64,000 bases of DNA from Diphasiastrum complanatum (GCA_029204225.1 CM055114.1:10191948-10255947); one strand, 5' to 3'; counted from the stretch's first letter, positions 21,830 to 32,348 are shown. The notes: a model not told the origin generated them from the sequence alone. A program made the numbers and translations.

Positions 21830-22007
21830 AATGTTGATGACTTATCTACACATAGCGGCAATCAAAAGAAAAGGATTCGAACATTCAAGTATGTTTTCTT
21901 ATAAATTGTTTACTTGATTTGTATTTTTCATTTAAGTTTAATTTGCATTTCATAATATGCATTATCAATTTATTAAACATAATTTGAGTTTTATATGTTT
22001 GTTACAG

Positions 22008-22310
22008 ATCATGTTTGATGGCAAAGAACTATTTAACAAATTGTTCATGCATTGGAAAATCTTTAAATCATGTTTTGCCAAGAAAGTCAGCAAAGGCAAT
22101 GATGAAAAATGCTCGGTTTGAAAAAATGAAAAAAGAAATTGCAAAGACTATTTTGAATAAGGTTCAAACTTACTTGGATGCAAATGTGATACAAGGTGCA
22201 TGTGATGATTTTGGAATTAGCAGAAATGCTTATTCTACTTTTTTTAGAATAGTTCAAAGAAGCCTTTTCTCAAGTTCTAAAATACATTATTTGATTCTAT
22301 ATACTAGACA
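22008..22310 (+). pseudogene. Block B exon with the QGACDD segment
   Basis: Follows a GTTACAG acceptor. It encodes SCLMAKNYLTNCSCIGKSLN, a basic helix (FEKMKKEIAKTILNKVQTYL) and NVIQGACDDFGISRNAYSTF. The reading frame then runs into the SINE insertion, so its last 30 or so codons are SINE-derived. Confidence 0.5.
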
Positions 22311-22426
22311 AACATCAAGTAAATGCTTCTTGGTTTCCAAGGGAAGGCTTGAACATGAGACCAAAGAAAATTTGGATGTCAAGCTAACCAACTCATCCAA
22401 TCCCGTTGGGTAACATCAAGTAAATG
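22311..22426 (-). mobile_element. tRNA-derived mini-SINE, copy 1, with 15 bp target duplication
   Basis: Body 22326-22411 (86 bases) is flanked by AACATCAAGTAAATG at 22311-22325 and again at 22412-22426. On the minus strand the body resembles copy 2: GATTGGATGAGTTGGTTAGC (degenerate A box) and ATGTTCAAGCCTTCCCTTGG (degenerate B box). It inserted into block B. Confidence 0.85.
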
Positions 22427-22590
22427 GAAAGATTATTATTGTAATGAAATTAGATGAATATGAAATCATCAAAAGTCAAAAGTTGGACCGAGTGAGTGTC
22501 ACTTTGATGAACAAAATTTCAAATACCGATGATCAAACGTTTAGTGCTCGACAATCAAAAAATCACATATGGTGGTTGGCTGCATTCCAG
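22427..22590 (+). pseudogene. Block B exon with KLDEYEIIKSQK
   Basis: Encodes NGKIIIVMKLDEYEIIKSQK, LDRVSVTLMNKISNTDDQTF and SKNHIWWLAAFQ, ended by GTATGC. It matches 9210-9402 of block A and lacks that copy's frameshift. Confidence 0.5.
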
Positions 22591-22691
22591 GTATGCTTTT
22601 CAATTTTCAATTTTCTTTTTAAGTATCATTATTAACATTGAATACATTGCCTTTTTTATTAACATGTCATGCATTACTTGCTTCTCTGTAG

Positions 22692-23090
22692 GTATTGAAA
22701 GAGGACCATAAAATACTTTCATGGATATTTTCACGTACAAATTATGGCAAGATTATAAAGACATTTGGAGGGTGAAAAACTTACAGTGAAAAATCATGGA
22801 AGTTTTCAAATTCAATGGCACCTTGCAAACGATTTGAAAACATTGAAATGTATGTATAATGTTTCTCATGGGGCAACATCAATGCATCCATGTCTTTACT
22901 GCATGAAGTATTGCTACAATATGAATTTGGGACGACCAAACACGAGAAGTAGAAGATCCAAATATGAAAAGTGTGCTGCCAATTCCATTAAAACATATTC
23001 ACATATGCACATTGCATGCTGAGGTTCGTATTATTAAAAAACTTACTTATCTGCAGTTAGAAATCAGAGTTAATCTGATATACATTTTAT
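22692..23090 (+). pseudogene. Block B transposase-like core exon
   Basis: After CTGTAG: VLKEDHKILSWIFSRTNYGK, then, past a stop, FQIQWHLANDLKTLKCMYNV, SHGATSMHPCLYCMK and PIPLKHIHICTLHAEVRIIK. The DLK Asp, CxxC and LH residues are all kept. Frame changes occur near 22770 and 23000. Confidence 0.55.
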
Positions 23091-23137
23091 GTAAGCTCTA
23101 AATGTGATATTGTAATTAGTGTACAATTAATTAGATT

Positions 23138-23530
23138 TGTTGTATTCAGTTGTGTTTAGGACGTGACCCGTTAGGATATATTGATCGGGCACTGATCCCG
23201 TAGACGGCTACTTGGATTAGCCGGGTAGCCACACGTAGGAAAATTAGCTTGTACAGTGATTTTGGTTTCGCTATGCTATACTCGAGGGCATGTCTCGAGT
23301 TTGTCAGTTATTTAGGCCATATTGGGCCTTGTTCTAGTTTGGCAGGTGGTAGGCCAATTTTAGGACACCTGTCCTTTCATGCAGTTAGGGATTTCCTATA
23401 TGTACAATGTTTCTTTGTAATCTATTAACTTTTGTTGTGCCATCTATGAGAGCTTGTGACGAGTGGCTATGATGATTGTGTGATGTGATATGCATACTGC
23501 ACTAGATTCTATCGAAATTTCAACTTCTAC
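23138..23530. repeat. Solo-LTR-like insertion in block B
   Basis: Begins TGTTGTATTCAG and ends CAACTTCTACA, with partial inverted ends (TGTTG/CAAC). It is absent from the matching interval of block A, where only about 35 bases separate the two exons. Internal sequence is non-coding. A clear target duplication was not found. Confidence 0.45.
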
Positions 23531-23559
23531 ATATTCTATTTGCATGGAATACAAAACTT

Positions 23560-24206
23560 GAGTCTCTGGCTAAATCTACTATTAAGAGGTTGGAAGAAGT
23601 TCTTTCAAAGACAAGACTACATAAAGAAAATGTCACTATTGAAAAAAGTGACAGACTCTCCGAAAAATCAAAAATATTCCTAATAAGGCATCAATTGGAG
23701 GTGCTAAAGCAAGAAGATTCTTATTGAATCACACATGCAAAGAATCTAGTGTCAGATATGGAATTTGGAAAGAAACTGTTTCAGCCACACGAGATTTTGA
23801 GAATAAAGGAAGTAATCGACTGGAAAAGGCACAAATGTGGAAGAACTTCGACACACTCATAGGTGTTATCAGGAAGAAAAACCTATCATAAGAGGTATGA
23901 GTACTTTGCAAAATCATTGCTTCACATTTGTAAAATCCTTATGAGATTGTTGGGGAAAAGACCATGTTACACATTATGTGGTACTGTTCTATTTCAAAAT
24001 ATAGTACTTATCTCATTCATGATTATATTTACTTTTACTGATGCTTATTTCAATTCTTGCTTGCAACACATCTTTCTTCATCATGCAACTTATTTTGCAA
24101 AGGAATATGGGAGCTTAAGTATCCGGTCATCACAAGGCATGGAAAAATCACATCAAGAGAAGCATTTCATAGAGCTACAAGTTTTCATATGCAAAAACTT
24201 TATGTA
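23560..24206 (+). pseudogene. Block B C-terminal exons
   Basis: Encodes TIKRLEEVLSKTRLHKENVT, ASIGGAKARRFLLNHTCKES, IWKETVSATRDFENKG; then WGKDHVTHYV before a GT; then, from about 24060, QHIFLHHATYFAKEYGSLSI and RSSQGMEKSH, after which the frame shifts. All segments correspond to 9910-10701 in block A. Confidence 0.5.
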
Positions 24207-25039
24207 ATAAAGTAGGTAGATCCTTATAAAGCTTAGGTTACATGTATTTGTTAAGATAATGAAATAATTCATTAACATAGATTTCTAATATTTCGCGAGC
24301 AAGCAATTTGAGATGCATGATCTAGAACACAATTTTTTTCAAAAATGAACAATTAAAAAAAAAATTGCACCATTTTGGAGAGAAGAGTTTCTCAAACACG
24401 TACTTGTGACTTGTGAGTAATCCTCTTGACTCACATTTACTAGAATTATTCACATTTGTTTGCAAACCATTGTACAGATCTACTTGGTTATAGTATAAAC
24501 ACAAAACCCTCTATATATGTTAACCTTGGCTATTAATTAAATTTTGGCTACTCCCAAGTATTTTACACAGTACAAATATTAACTGTTATTTGTTAACAGA
24601 ATTCACTCCCGCCTTCAAGAAATTGACTTGGTTGAATGTTATTTTACAGATAGGGGAGGGGTATGTCCAACAATTTGGGTTTTTAGGGCACATTTCTTTT
24701 AGGGTGTTTTGCTAGCCCAGGCCCCAGATGTCATATGTTAGCCCAGGCCCCAGCCATCAGATGCAGGATTCTCTCCATAAATGTTTGCATTCTTTATCTG
24801 ATTCCTTGGATATATGTTCCCTTGAAATATGTTAATTTTTTTTTCCACCCTGTTTATCTGTTACAGTGTTAACCCTTTATGTTAGTTAACATTTTATTAC
24901 TCCCCAGGCCTAACAGTTATCCAATGGTGCACTCTATGGAGTTTTTCAACAAGATAACATAAAAGGCCTACAGAGTTTTGAGCCAAATATCAATCACCAT
25001 GTGTTAAAACCACAGCATCACCGCCCCGGGGGAGGGCAG
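24207..25039. other. AT-rich intergenic stretch
   Basis: No gene recognised on either strand. A 12 base word (GCCCAGGCCCCA) occurs twice at about 24715-24755. It forms the distal upstream region of the dirigent gene. Confidence 0.5.
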
Positions 25040-25062
25040 TTGGTTGGTTGGTTGGTTGGTTG
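25040..25062 (-). promoter_or_regulatory. Tandem AC-II (MYB) elements upstream of the dirigent gene
   Basis: TTGGTTGGTTGGTTGGTTGG and onward gives (GGTT)5. On the minus strand this contains overlapping ACCAACC, the AC-II element bound by R2R3-MYB regulators of phenylpropanoid genes. It lies about 250 bp before the TATA box. Confidence 0.45.
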
Positions 25063-25135
25063 TGCGTTTACTTTTAAATTTATACTCCGAAGTATTTTAA
25101 AAGCTTGAGATAGTATCGGCGATGGAGGAGTGCAG

Positions 25136-25141
25136 CACGTG
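25136..25141. promoter_or_regulatory. G-box CACGTG
   Basis: CACGTG followed by GG, about 175 bp upstream of the TATA box. A perfect core for bZIP/bHLH factors; its use is inferred from position. Confidence 0.4.
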
Positions 25142-25313
25142 GGTTAGTCACCAACAGGATGATGCAACTATCTCTAGAAGATGGAACCATCTCATAAGCT
25201 GTCAATCACGCGCAATTCATCAGTTTTCAACAGCCCATATCACAAGTCTTTGCTCAAATCTCACCGTCATGCGTGTTTACTGCCTTTTCCTGATCTACTC
25301 CTGCAAATCTTTC

Positions 25314-25320
25314 TATAAAT
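25314..25320 (+). promoter_or_regulatory. TATA box of the dirigent gene
   Basis: TATAAAT in the context TTTCTATAAATTTTG, 196 bases before the chosen start codon. This predicts transcription starting near 25345. Confidence 0.6.
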
Positions 25321-25515
25321 TTTGTAGTCTACTGCTGCAGATTGCACAGCTCACTCTTCCCTGTGCATCCGTAAATAGTTTTCATAATCTGATCAGAATC
25401 TGCATGCAAATATAAGCCATGCCTCAAAGCTATATCAGCAGATTTGTTGATAGTTGGAGTACTCGTAGCGTATAAGCAGATTTGCTGCATAGTTGGAGTG
25501 ATAGGGCATAGAACA

Positions 25516-26055
25516 ATGCAGCTCCTTACAGCTAAATTAATGGCGTTCTTAATGTTTACTAGCTGTGTGCTGCAGGATGTGGTATCAGCGCAGCTAGTGC
25601 AGCTCCATTGGTATATGCATGATACACCTTTCAATGGGCCTAGTCCATCTTCCATACCAGTTACAGCGTTCAACGCAAGCGACTTTCAGAATGAGGTAAA
25701 CAACTTCTTGTTTGGACAGATCTACGTGTTCGATGATCCGCTAACCCAGGACTCTTCTCTGACATCTGCAAGCTTTGGAAGATCTCAAGGAACTTATTCT
25801 TTTGTCTCCAGAGAGGAAATAGTTGGGTACGTGAGCTACACAGTTACTATCCAAACTGGAGTGCACAATGGCAGTACTCTCAATATACAAGGAGCAGCTC
25901 CATCATCCGCACCATTAAAAAAGTATGCCATCGTGGGAGGAACGGGAGATTTCATTCTGGCGAGGGGAATTGTCACGGAAGAGCTCGTCAATCTTTTTGG
26001 ACCTTTCAATGCATCAGCCACCTTATCACACCATGCCAGTGTCTTTTTACATTAG
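25516..26055 (+). CDS. Dirigent protein, secreted, intronless
   Basis: The 179-residue protein opens with MQLLTAKLMAFLMFTSCVLQ, a hydrophobic signal peptide likely cut after VVSA. The dirigent fold motifs follow: LHWYMHD near residue 32, FLFGQIYVFDDPLT near 70, SFGRSQGTYSF, YTVTIQTGVHNGSTLNIQG near 115, and KKYAIVGGTGDFILARG near 140. Dirigent proteins are small apoplastic beta-barrels without redox activity that steer coupling or cyclisation of phenoxy radicals and quinone methides in lignan, lignin or terpenoid pathways; the substrate here cannot be told. Length, single exon and motifs are typical. I chose ATG 25516 because it starts the signal peptide; an in-frame TTG further up is not a plausible start. 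Two Asn sequons (NAS, NGS) suit a secreted protein. Confidence 0.93.
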   Translation: MQLLTAKLMAFLMFTSCVLQDVVSAQLVQLHWYMHDTPFNGPSPSSIPVTAFNASDFQNEVNNFLFGQIYVFDDPLTQDSSLTSASFGRSQGTYSFVSREEIVGYVSYTVTIQTGVHNGSTLNIQGAAPSSAPLKKYAIVGGTGDFILARGIVTEELVNLFGPFNASATLSHHASVFLH

Positions 26056-26066
26056 ATCAGACATTC

Positions 26067-26072
26067 AATAAA
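26067..26072 (+). terminator. Polyadenylation signal of the dirigent gene
   Basis: AATAAA 12 bases after the stop codon. Close to the stop, so cleavage would give a short 3' UTR; a further signal downstream is possible. Confidence 0.45.
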
Positions 26073-26444
26073 GGTGCACAAATTTCGGTTAAGCATCTAG
26101 ACTTTGATTGATAGCTATATATGAGATCAGCGTGAAATTAAGGCAGGCTTTCTGATCTGCTTTCAGCGACCTACATGAAGTATGGAGCTGTGCTGATAGA
26201 TGAGTTGAATATCCATCCATTAGGATTGAACTTGTCTCTGTGGATGGCTCACTGAACAATACAGTACCCAAATTAGAATAAGCTGACAGAAAAATGTAAC
26301 AATCGTTATATATTCAATGTACGTGTAACAGACTATCTTACCATCTCCACAAACAGTTCCTTTTGAGAAAACACTCAACGGAGGACTGGCTACCCTCTCT
26401 GAAGGGAAATTGTGGAAATTATTCTCTCATTATCTCGATTTGCT

Positions 26445-26487
26445 CCAAAGTTTCTTTGGTACCAGGTTCAAGCCCCCTTGAAAACCC
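26445..26487 (+). mobile_element. 5'-truncated or decayed third copy of the mini-SINE
   Basis: CCAAAGTTTCTTTGGTACCA then GGTTCAAGCC (B box) and CCCTTGAAAACC match the 3' half of the SINE at 36.7 kb, with a few changes. The A-box half is missing or unrecognisable. Confidence 0.65.
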
Positions 26488-26525
26488 GAGATCAAGAAAC
26501 TTTTGATCACTTCCTATATAGGAAA

Positions 26526-26845
26526 AATAAAGGATTCTCCATATAATTTCTATACAACAATGAACATAACTAGGGAAAGTGCCAACTAGGAAAAAATGAA
26601 CACTTCCTAGTTTCTACATCTAGGAAATCCGCTATCAGATTTCTTATATAGGAAATTTAAGCCAGATCTATATTTTCCTAGTTACAATTCATTACATAGG
26701 AAATCTGGCTTAAATTTCTTATATAAGAAATCTGATAGCGGATTTCCTAGATGTAGAAACTAGGAAGTGTTCATTTTTTCCTAGTTGGCACTTTCCCTAG
26801 TTATGTTCATTGTTGTATAGGAAATTATATGGAGAATCCTTTATT
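26526..26845. repeat. 320 bp near-perfect palindrome (foldback/MITE-like)
   Basis: Left arm 26526-26667 and right arm 26703-26845 are reverse complements with only a couple of differences, around a 35 base centre. TAGGAA/CTAGTT words recur in arms and centre. There is no coding capacity. The near identity of the arms implies a recent origin or maintenance by gene conversion. Confidence 0.92.
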
Positions 26846-27520
26846 CTTTTATGTAAAAAAAAGTAAAAATAAATTTAACTTGATAATATATTATGATTGA
26901 AGTAAAAATTGTGCCATTAACTCTTAATAAATTTTAAAAAAACAATTTTAATTATCATGATTCATAATATTGTAACACTTTTTTCAAAAATCTGAACAAT
27001 AAACACAACTTTTTAAATTTACGCAAATCGTTTCACTCAATATTTATAAAACCTATGTTTCTTACCTGTAGATCATGAAGATAGGCATACATGATATTAA
27101 AGTTTCAAATCAGTGAGGAAGAATCTGTGATCCTTTTTCCGTAATAATAATTTACAACGAAACCAAAATATATTACAATCCGAACCATATGAAGGCGAAA
27201 TGTAAACATGATACCCCTCGATTGCATGGTTTTCACAATTTTAACCGAGACATCTTGGCATAGGTGGTAAGTTGGTGTATCCTACTTGAGTTGGACTAGT
27301 CCACTTAAGTTTAATTCTATGTGATCTCACTGGTTGATAATACCAAAACGCATTAATCCAAACATATGATTGATGTTTTATTGACTCAAAGCAAGAATGG
27401 AAATTCTGGTTCGATGTCGTCCGTCACTTCAGTTTTGGCCCATCTCAAAATCTCATAAACAGTTTCTTGGCTGAAAAAATTATTGAAAATCAAATTTTCA
27501 AAAATAGTGTTGTTGTTGGA
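26846..27520. other. AT-rich non-coding stretch
   Basis: No gene or clear repeat seen. Confidence 0.5.
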
Positions 27521-27646
27521 AAGCGCAAGCTGCCTCCAACATGTGCTTTTCAGCCACCGCCCTCACAGGCCCTCAAGTTCACAAAGTACTCAAATCCACA
27601 AGCGCAAGCTGCCTCCAACATGTGCTTTTCAGCCACCCCCTCACAA
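27521..27646 (+). repeat. Tandem duplication, 79 bp period
   Basis: AAGCGCAAGCTGCCTCCAAC and the next 27 bases occur at 27521-27567 and again from 27600. The unit ends diverge (GGCCCTCAAG against AGCACTCACAGG). Confidence 0.85.
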
Positions 27647-28008
27647 GCACTCACAGGAAAGTTATGGATCAAGCAAAAGCCGCGAGCTACACGCACCAAC
27701 GTGCATTTACTTTACATCAAACAAATACATCATATGACTGCTTTGTGCTTTATAGACAATCTCAATCCAAAATACTATCACGACATAAAATAGTCTTCCA
27801 TAAACAGCAAAATATTAACTTAGAATTGAGAATTTAAATTATATAAAGATCTAGATTAAAAGAAGATTCATCAATTCAAATTGCTACTACATGCAAAGGC
27901 AGCTGGTTGATCAACAATGTATCAAACTTACACAACTCTCAATACAGATAAAGTAGGCGGAATGCTGATCACATACTGCGAGAAGTAATTATAGATAAGA
28001 ATCTTCTG
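27647..28008. other. Non-coding stretch
   Basis: Nothing recognised on either strand. Confidence 0.4.
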
Positions 28009-29651
28009 ATGATGAAGAAGGTTGGATATGCAATTGATGACATCAATATCAAAAATCCTACTTACAGATCCAGTCAATGTTCAAGTACTTCTGCAGCTAT
28101 GCAAGACCGTCCCAAACCTCAAAATTTACCCACTACACAGACTTTGGTGAATACAAAACCCAAAGGAGCTAAAAATTTTGGTCCAGAAGAATCATTGTTT
28201 CACTATACTACAAAGTTGCGCACAAAGGCCATAATCATCCTGGGAAACTTTATAGTCATCAAAAATTATGAACGGATGTTCATTCGATGCTAAAAATGCA
28301 CAAGCTTAATAAAGAACTTTATGAGGCCATACTTAAATCTGCAACCTAATATTTTGAAAATACGTGCCTCTAAACAAAGAAAAATGACAGGCCGAAAAAA
28401 AGAGACAATATCAAGTTCATTCAAGAAGCAACAAAAACGTTGTTATCAGATATCTGGAAAATTGAGAACCTGATTATCAGTTAGTTAACGTACTTGGATT
28501 TGCCAACAGAAGCTCGTCCTATTACAAAAAACTAAATTGGTATGACAATGTTGTATAAAGTCGCACAGTTGCGAATAACTCACAGAGTTGCAAATGAGCA
28601 TTTAATTGATCACGCAGATCGTCGCCATGACTCTGATGGAGAAACGAAATTTGATAGCTCCTAGAAAAAGAAATGGGAGTTGGCTCATGATGATGTCATA
28701 TCATAATTGAACTCAGTTTTTAAGGCCCAATAAAATGTCAGCTACTACAAAAAGAATGGATTGAATCAGCACATTCTCAAAAATATTTTCTGACTAACAT
28801 TCAAGATTAGCACCTATACAGTTGAAGTAGTAGAGAAAAAGTAATTCGTTGGCAAGACGCCCTACAGTCACAGGTTATATTTGCATGGTAAAATCAAGGA
28901 TGCAAAAACTGGAGAATACAATGAGAGAGATCCCGCAAGCCATTGTGGCAAGGCTTGCATTCTTGAAATTAGAACTTGTCTCTGCTATCCTTAACCAGTT
29001 ACAGGTTAGCTGACCCAATTTTTCATCTGCTGTATTAACATGAGCTCAATAACATAACTGTAGTTACAAGCCCGAAATCTCATGTAGATGTTTGATGCAC
29101 AAGTTGCATAAATTTGGTGAATTAGAGAACAAACAACAAGCATGGATTACTGAAATAAGCCATTTAAATATGAATGACCAGAAATATGGAAAGCCAGATA
29201 CCATCAGAGAAAACTCTCAACCAAGAGAGCTGGTACAGTCACTATTTTTGTATTGAAGTGGATTTTCATAAACTCAATTGAACAACGTAATTATTTTCAG
29301 CTCTTTTTGAAATATCGTATCATGATATCACTCATTCACAAAAAATCTAATAACTTGCGGAAACAAACAATTGCTTATGTGAGTATGGAAAAAATGACAA
29401 GCGTTATATCAGTTATACGGAAAACTGAGCGCGGCCTAATTACCAGTTGGTTAACGTACCTGTCTACTGGATTTGAGAACAAACACCCGTCTATAGGATT
29501 TGAGAACAAACACCTGTCTCATTACAATAAACCGTTACAAGAAACCATGAGAAAAGGTAGTATGACGGTGCAGGAAGTGAGACAGTTGCAGATGATTAAC
29601 TCACAGAGTTGCAAATTAGCAATTGCCAAAGAGGTAGCTCCGCTAAACTGA
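28009..29651 (+). pseudogene. Block E: exon-like relic with Cys/His-rich segments
   Basis: Plus-strand pieces with plausible splice sites. 28009-28293 is Gln/Ser/Pro-rich. 28874-28993, after CACAG, reads YLHGKIKDAKTGEYNERDPA, then SHCGKACILEIRTCLCYP and a stop. 29071-29232 reads PEISCRCLMHKLHKFGELEN and ends at CTG before GTACAG. 29253-29651 has a duplicated GFENKHPSI / GFENKHLSH unit. The HCxxxC...CxC and CxCxxxHxxH patterns look zinc-binding, but I recognise no family. Parts of 28385-28640 recur, diverged, at 29380-29650. Confidence 0.35.
29463..29515 (+). repeat. Two-copy 27 bp tandem repeat in block E
   Basis: GGATTTGAGAACAAACACC occurs twice, preceded by CTACT and CTATA, giving GFENKH twice in the protein frame. 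Confidence 0.75.
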
Positions 29652-29828
29652 TCAAGAAGATGGTCAGGCTAGAAAAGTAAATGAAGAGCTTCACAATCTG
29701 AAGATGATAAAACAGAGAAAGTGTTGATTGCTTACAAAAGACTGCACTTTCGAAACACAATCTTTGCATGACGATTCTAGGCAAAGAATGAAATCATGTA
29801 ACTTGAATCATAACAACCAAAAATCAAT

Positions 29829-30011
29829 GTACTTACATATTCCTTCAATATCCTCCAATACCGAATCTCTTTTGTTTTTACGAACAACTATTTTGTCTTT
29901 ATACCAAAGGCAAAAACCAACATACTTACATATGCACTTCAATGTCCTCCAATACCAAACATCTCTTTTGTTTTCTATGAACAACTATTTTGCCTTCATA
30001 CAAAAGGCAAT
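29829..30011 (-). repeat. Tandem duplication of an exon end and its splice donor
   Basis: About 90 bases are repeated at 29829-29917 and 29922-30011: both copies hold TTGTTCATAGAAAAC-like exon sequence, GGTATTGGAGGA and a TATGTAAGTA donor on the minus strand. The left copy carries small changes. Confidence 0.75.
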
Positions 30012-31251
30012 CTACTAATTCTTCTCTCATGCAGGTGTACAAACGGTTTTTCACACGTAGATTTTTTCTTAAATCCTTTAAACTATTATAACACGCTTTT
30101 AATTTGCCGTACAAATCATCTATTGTATGTAAATTAAAATATCGCATTAAAATAGTTTCTTGGTCTTGTAAATCAAAATCTTCTACGATGTACACCTGTA
30201 ATTAAAAAAAACAAATGTGATAAATTAGACTTCATAATTACATGAGCACATTTGATTACAATTTAATAGAATAAAATTTACAACAAATTCAATATTATAT
30301 AATAGATCTAAACAAAAGACATTTTTCTCACATGTGAAAATCTTCGAAGAAGCTTTTTTTTTTTAAATTTGTGATGGTCAATTTCTGATAAATCATAATA
30401 TTAACAAAAAAACAAAACAAAAAAATTAGTAAAGATCAAATATCTCTAATTATTCTAATGTATGCACAAATAGTCTTAAAACATTGACCATACCTTCATT
30501 TTTTTGGCCACAGCTCCCACCACATTTTTTTTACAATGTATATCGTGCTCCTCCACAATTCCTTTCAGTTTTGTGCTCATCTAAATCAAAAGCGACTTTC
30601 ATTTAATAAGACAGTAAAAATTTAGAATTTGTATATTGCATATTGAACAAAAAACACACCACATACCTTATGAGGTCGTTCACTCCTACGTTGAGACACC
30701 TTTTCAGCTTCATACGTTGGTTGGTTGTTTTCTACAACCTACAATTTGAAAAACAATTCAACACATATGAATGCATTTATAATGAAATGATATTTTCTAA
30801 TGGTAAAACATCTGTCCTAAAATGAAATGATAATTCCATCGCATATAATACAACCATCTAAAAATATGTGACAAAATATCATTCAAGTTGTTGATTAATA
30901 AAACTCTTGAAGGTTTATATTGAAAAATGAACACATCATTGTCATCACCAATCTAAACTTTACAAGTATACATCAATCTCTTATGAAACTGAAAAATATT
31001 TCGAGTCACATGCATCAAAGATGTATATGGTTATTATCCTAAAATAACCTGTGCACTTGTAGCTACATCTGCCAAAACATTCATGTTTATTGATTCATCT
31101 TCCAAAAGCTTCAAAAAGGAAGTGCATGGAAATGTCCTCCTGCTTCCACTTCTTTTAAAAAAAAACAACATAATATTATTAATGAACTTATAAAAATTAA
31201 TAGAAAAATAATAATAATAAAGTAACTAATAATTGATATAATTTCATCTCC

Positions 31252-31325
<74 letters not shown>

Positions 31326-31532
31326 AATGGCTATGAGATTAAATTAAACCATCCAAAATAAATACTAAGCAAAAAGACTTACATGTAATGGAGTGCCAAG
31401 CATGCATCAATTTGCCTAAAATAACTCAATTAAATAATCATAAACCAGTAATTCTATAGAACGTTTTACTTGATTTTGATGCACAGAAGCAGTAACTAGA
31501 GCACAAGTTTCATCTTTTTTTGGACTAGCTTC
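29930..31532 (-). pseudogene. Block C downstream part: five exons with canonical splice sites, unknown family
   Basis: Minus-strand exons: 31532-31470 (EASPKKDETCALVTASVHQN); about 31148-31049 (FPCTSFLKLLEDESINMNVL); 30731-30667 (NNQPTYEAEKVSQRRSERPH); 30580-30494 (MSTKLKGIVEEHDIHCKKNV); 30195-29930 (VYIVEDFDLQDQETILMRYF, then YNSLKDLRKNLRVKNRLYTC). Acceptors and donors are GT-AG and the last two exons join in phase 0. The join of exons 2 and 3 is out of phase, so a small exon may be missed or the gene is broken. No family is recognised; the protein is hydrophilic and basic. Confidence 0.4.
31257..31322 (+). repeat. (GA)33 microsatellite
   Basis: 66 bases of pure GA, in a presumed intron of block C. 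Confidence 0.97.
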
Positions 31533-31912
31533 CTGCAAAAGTTAGGAATTAAGTAAAGTTAAATACAAGTCAATCACAAATTTTAACTATTTTTTCTTGC
31601 TAACGATTTCTGTATGCAAAAAAAAATTAACAATATTTTTTAAATAGTCTTATTCTATTTGAAACACGATTCCATGGCATTTATGCATTCAAAATTTGCT
31701 TGATGAAAAAAAAACCCTGATTTTATTTACCTCTATCGCCATGGAACTTGCGATTTAAGTGACTGATGATTTGCCTTTCTTTTTCTCATACTTTCTTCTT
31801 GATTGGATGCTTACCAATGCCCAACTATATATGTCTTCTTCTTTCCAGACATAGGTAGCACCTGAGAAACGCAAGGGTTTGATTTCTTGAATGTTTTGGC
31901 TGATGATATTTT

Positions 31913-32348
31913 TCAGCTTCTCTCTTTCAAGTGGTTTGTGGCGTAATCTTGCGATATACCCTCATCCGCAAGCACAACTTTCAACCACTTATTCACACAT
32001 CTATGATTTTCTAAAAAATCAGCATGTTGATCCGGAAAGTATTTTGCCAACAAATGTCTACCATATAGGTTTTCACAATCTCGATTTTTATTTTGGGGTG
32101 CTCGAAAGATCTGGTCATATTGCATCGTTGACATGCCCAGACCGATGTTCATTACTTTCTGCCGCCCTCATTGATATATCGTTGTTCACCAAAACTTGCA
32201 AACATGAGCTTTCACCACTTAGTCTTTTACTTTGTATTGTAGTTACTGATTGCTGGAATACCGATCTTAGCTCTTCAAACTTCATGATGAGCTTAAAGGT
32301 CTCAAAAGGATTTGTATTATGAACTTCACTTGTCATTGTTCTTGACAC
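31913..32348 (-). pseudogene. Block C middle part
   Basis: Two overlapping minus frames: 32348-32115 (NPFETFKLIMKFEELRSVFQ, then CLQVLVNNDISMRAAESNE) and 32152-31913 (NLYGRHLLAKYFPDQHADFL, then CVNKWLKVVLADEGISQDYA). They appear to be one coding segment with a frameshift at about 32130. No family is recognised. Confidence 0.35.

Larger units (their letters stand above)
21830..24206 (+). pseudogene. Block B: second, diverged copy of the transposase-like gene
   Basis: Carries the same ordered segments as block A, with homologous splice positions (CATTCAA/GT at about 21890, then CAG/ATCA at about 22008). Segments: QGACDDFGISRNAY (about 22190), KLDEYEIIKSQK and WWLAAFQ (22440-22590), LKEDHKILSWIF and WHLANDLKTLKCM (22690-22900), CLYCMK, HICTLHAEVRII, GGAKARRFL, GSLSIRSSQGMEKSH. 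It has a SINE insertion at 22326-22411 and an LTR-like insertion at 23138-23530 that block A lacks. Roughly half of the residues agree in the best segments (by eye). It is inactive because of stops and shifts. Confidence 0.55.

Noticed and set aside
25444-25515. Upstream extension of the dirigent frame
   Set aside because: The first in-frame codon there is TTG, and the ATG at 25516 begins a normal signal peptide.
31891-32322. 143-codon plus-strand frame
   Set aside because: It lies opposite the block C frames, which have consistent splice sites and neighbours on the minus strand. Treated as an antisense shadow.
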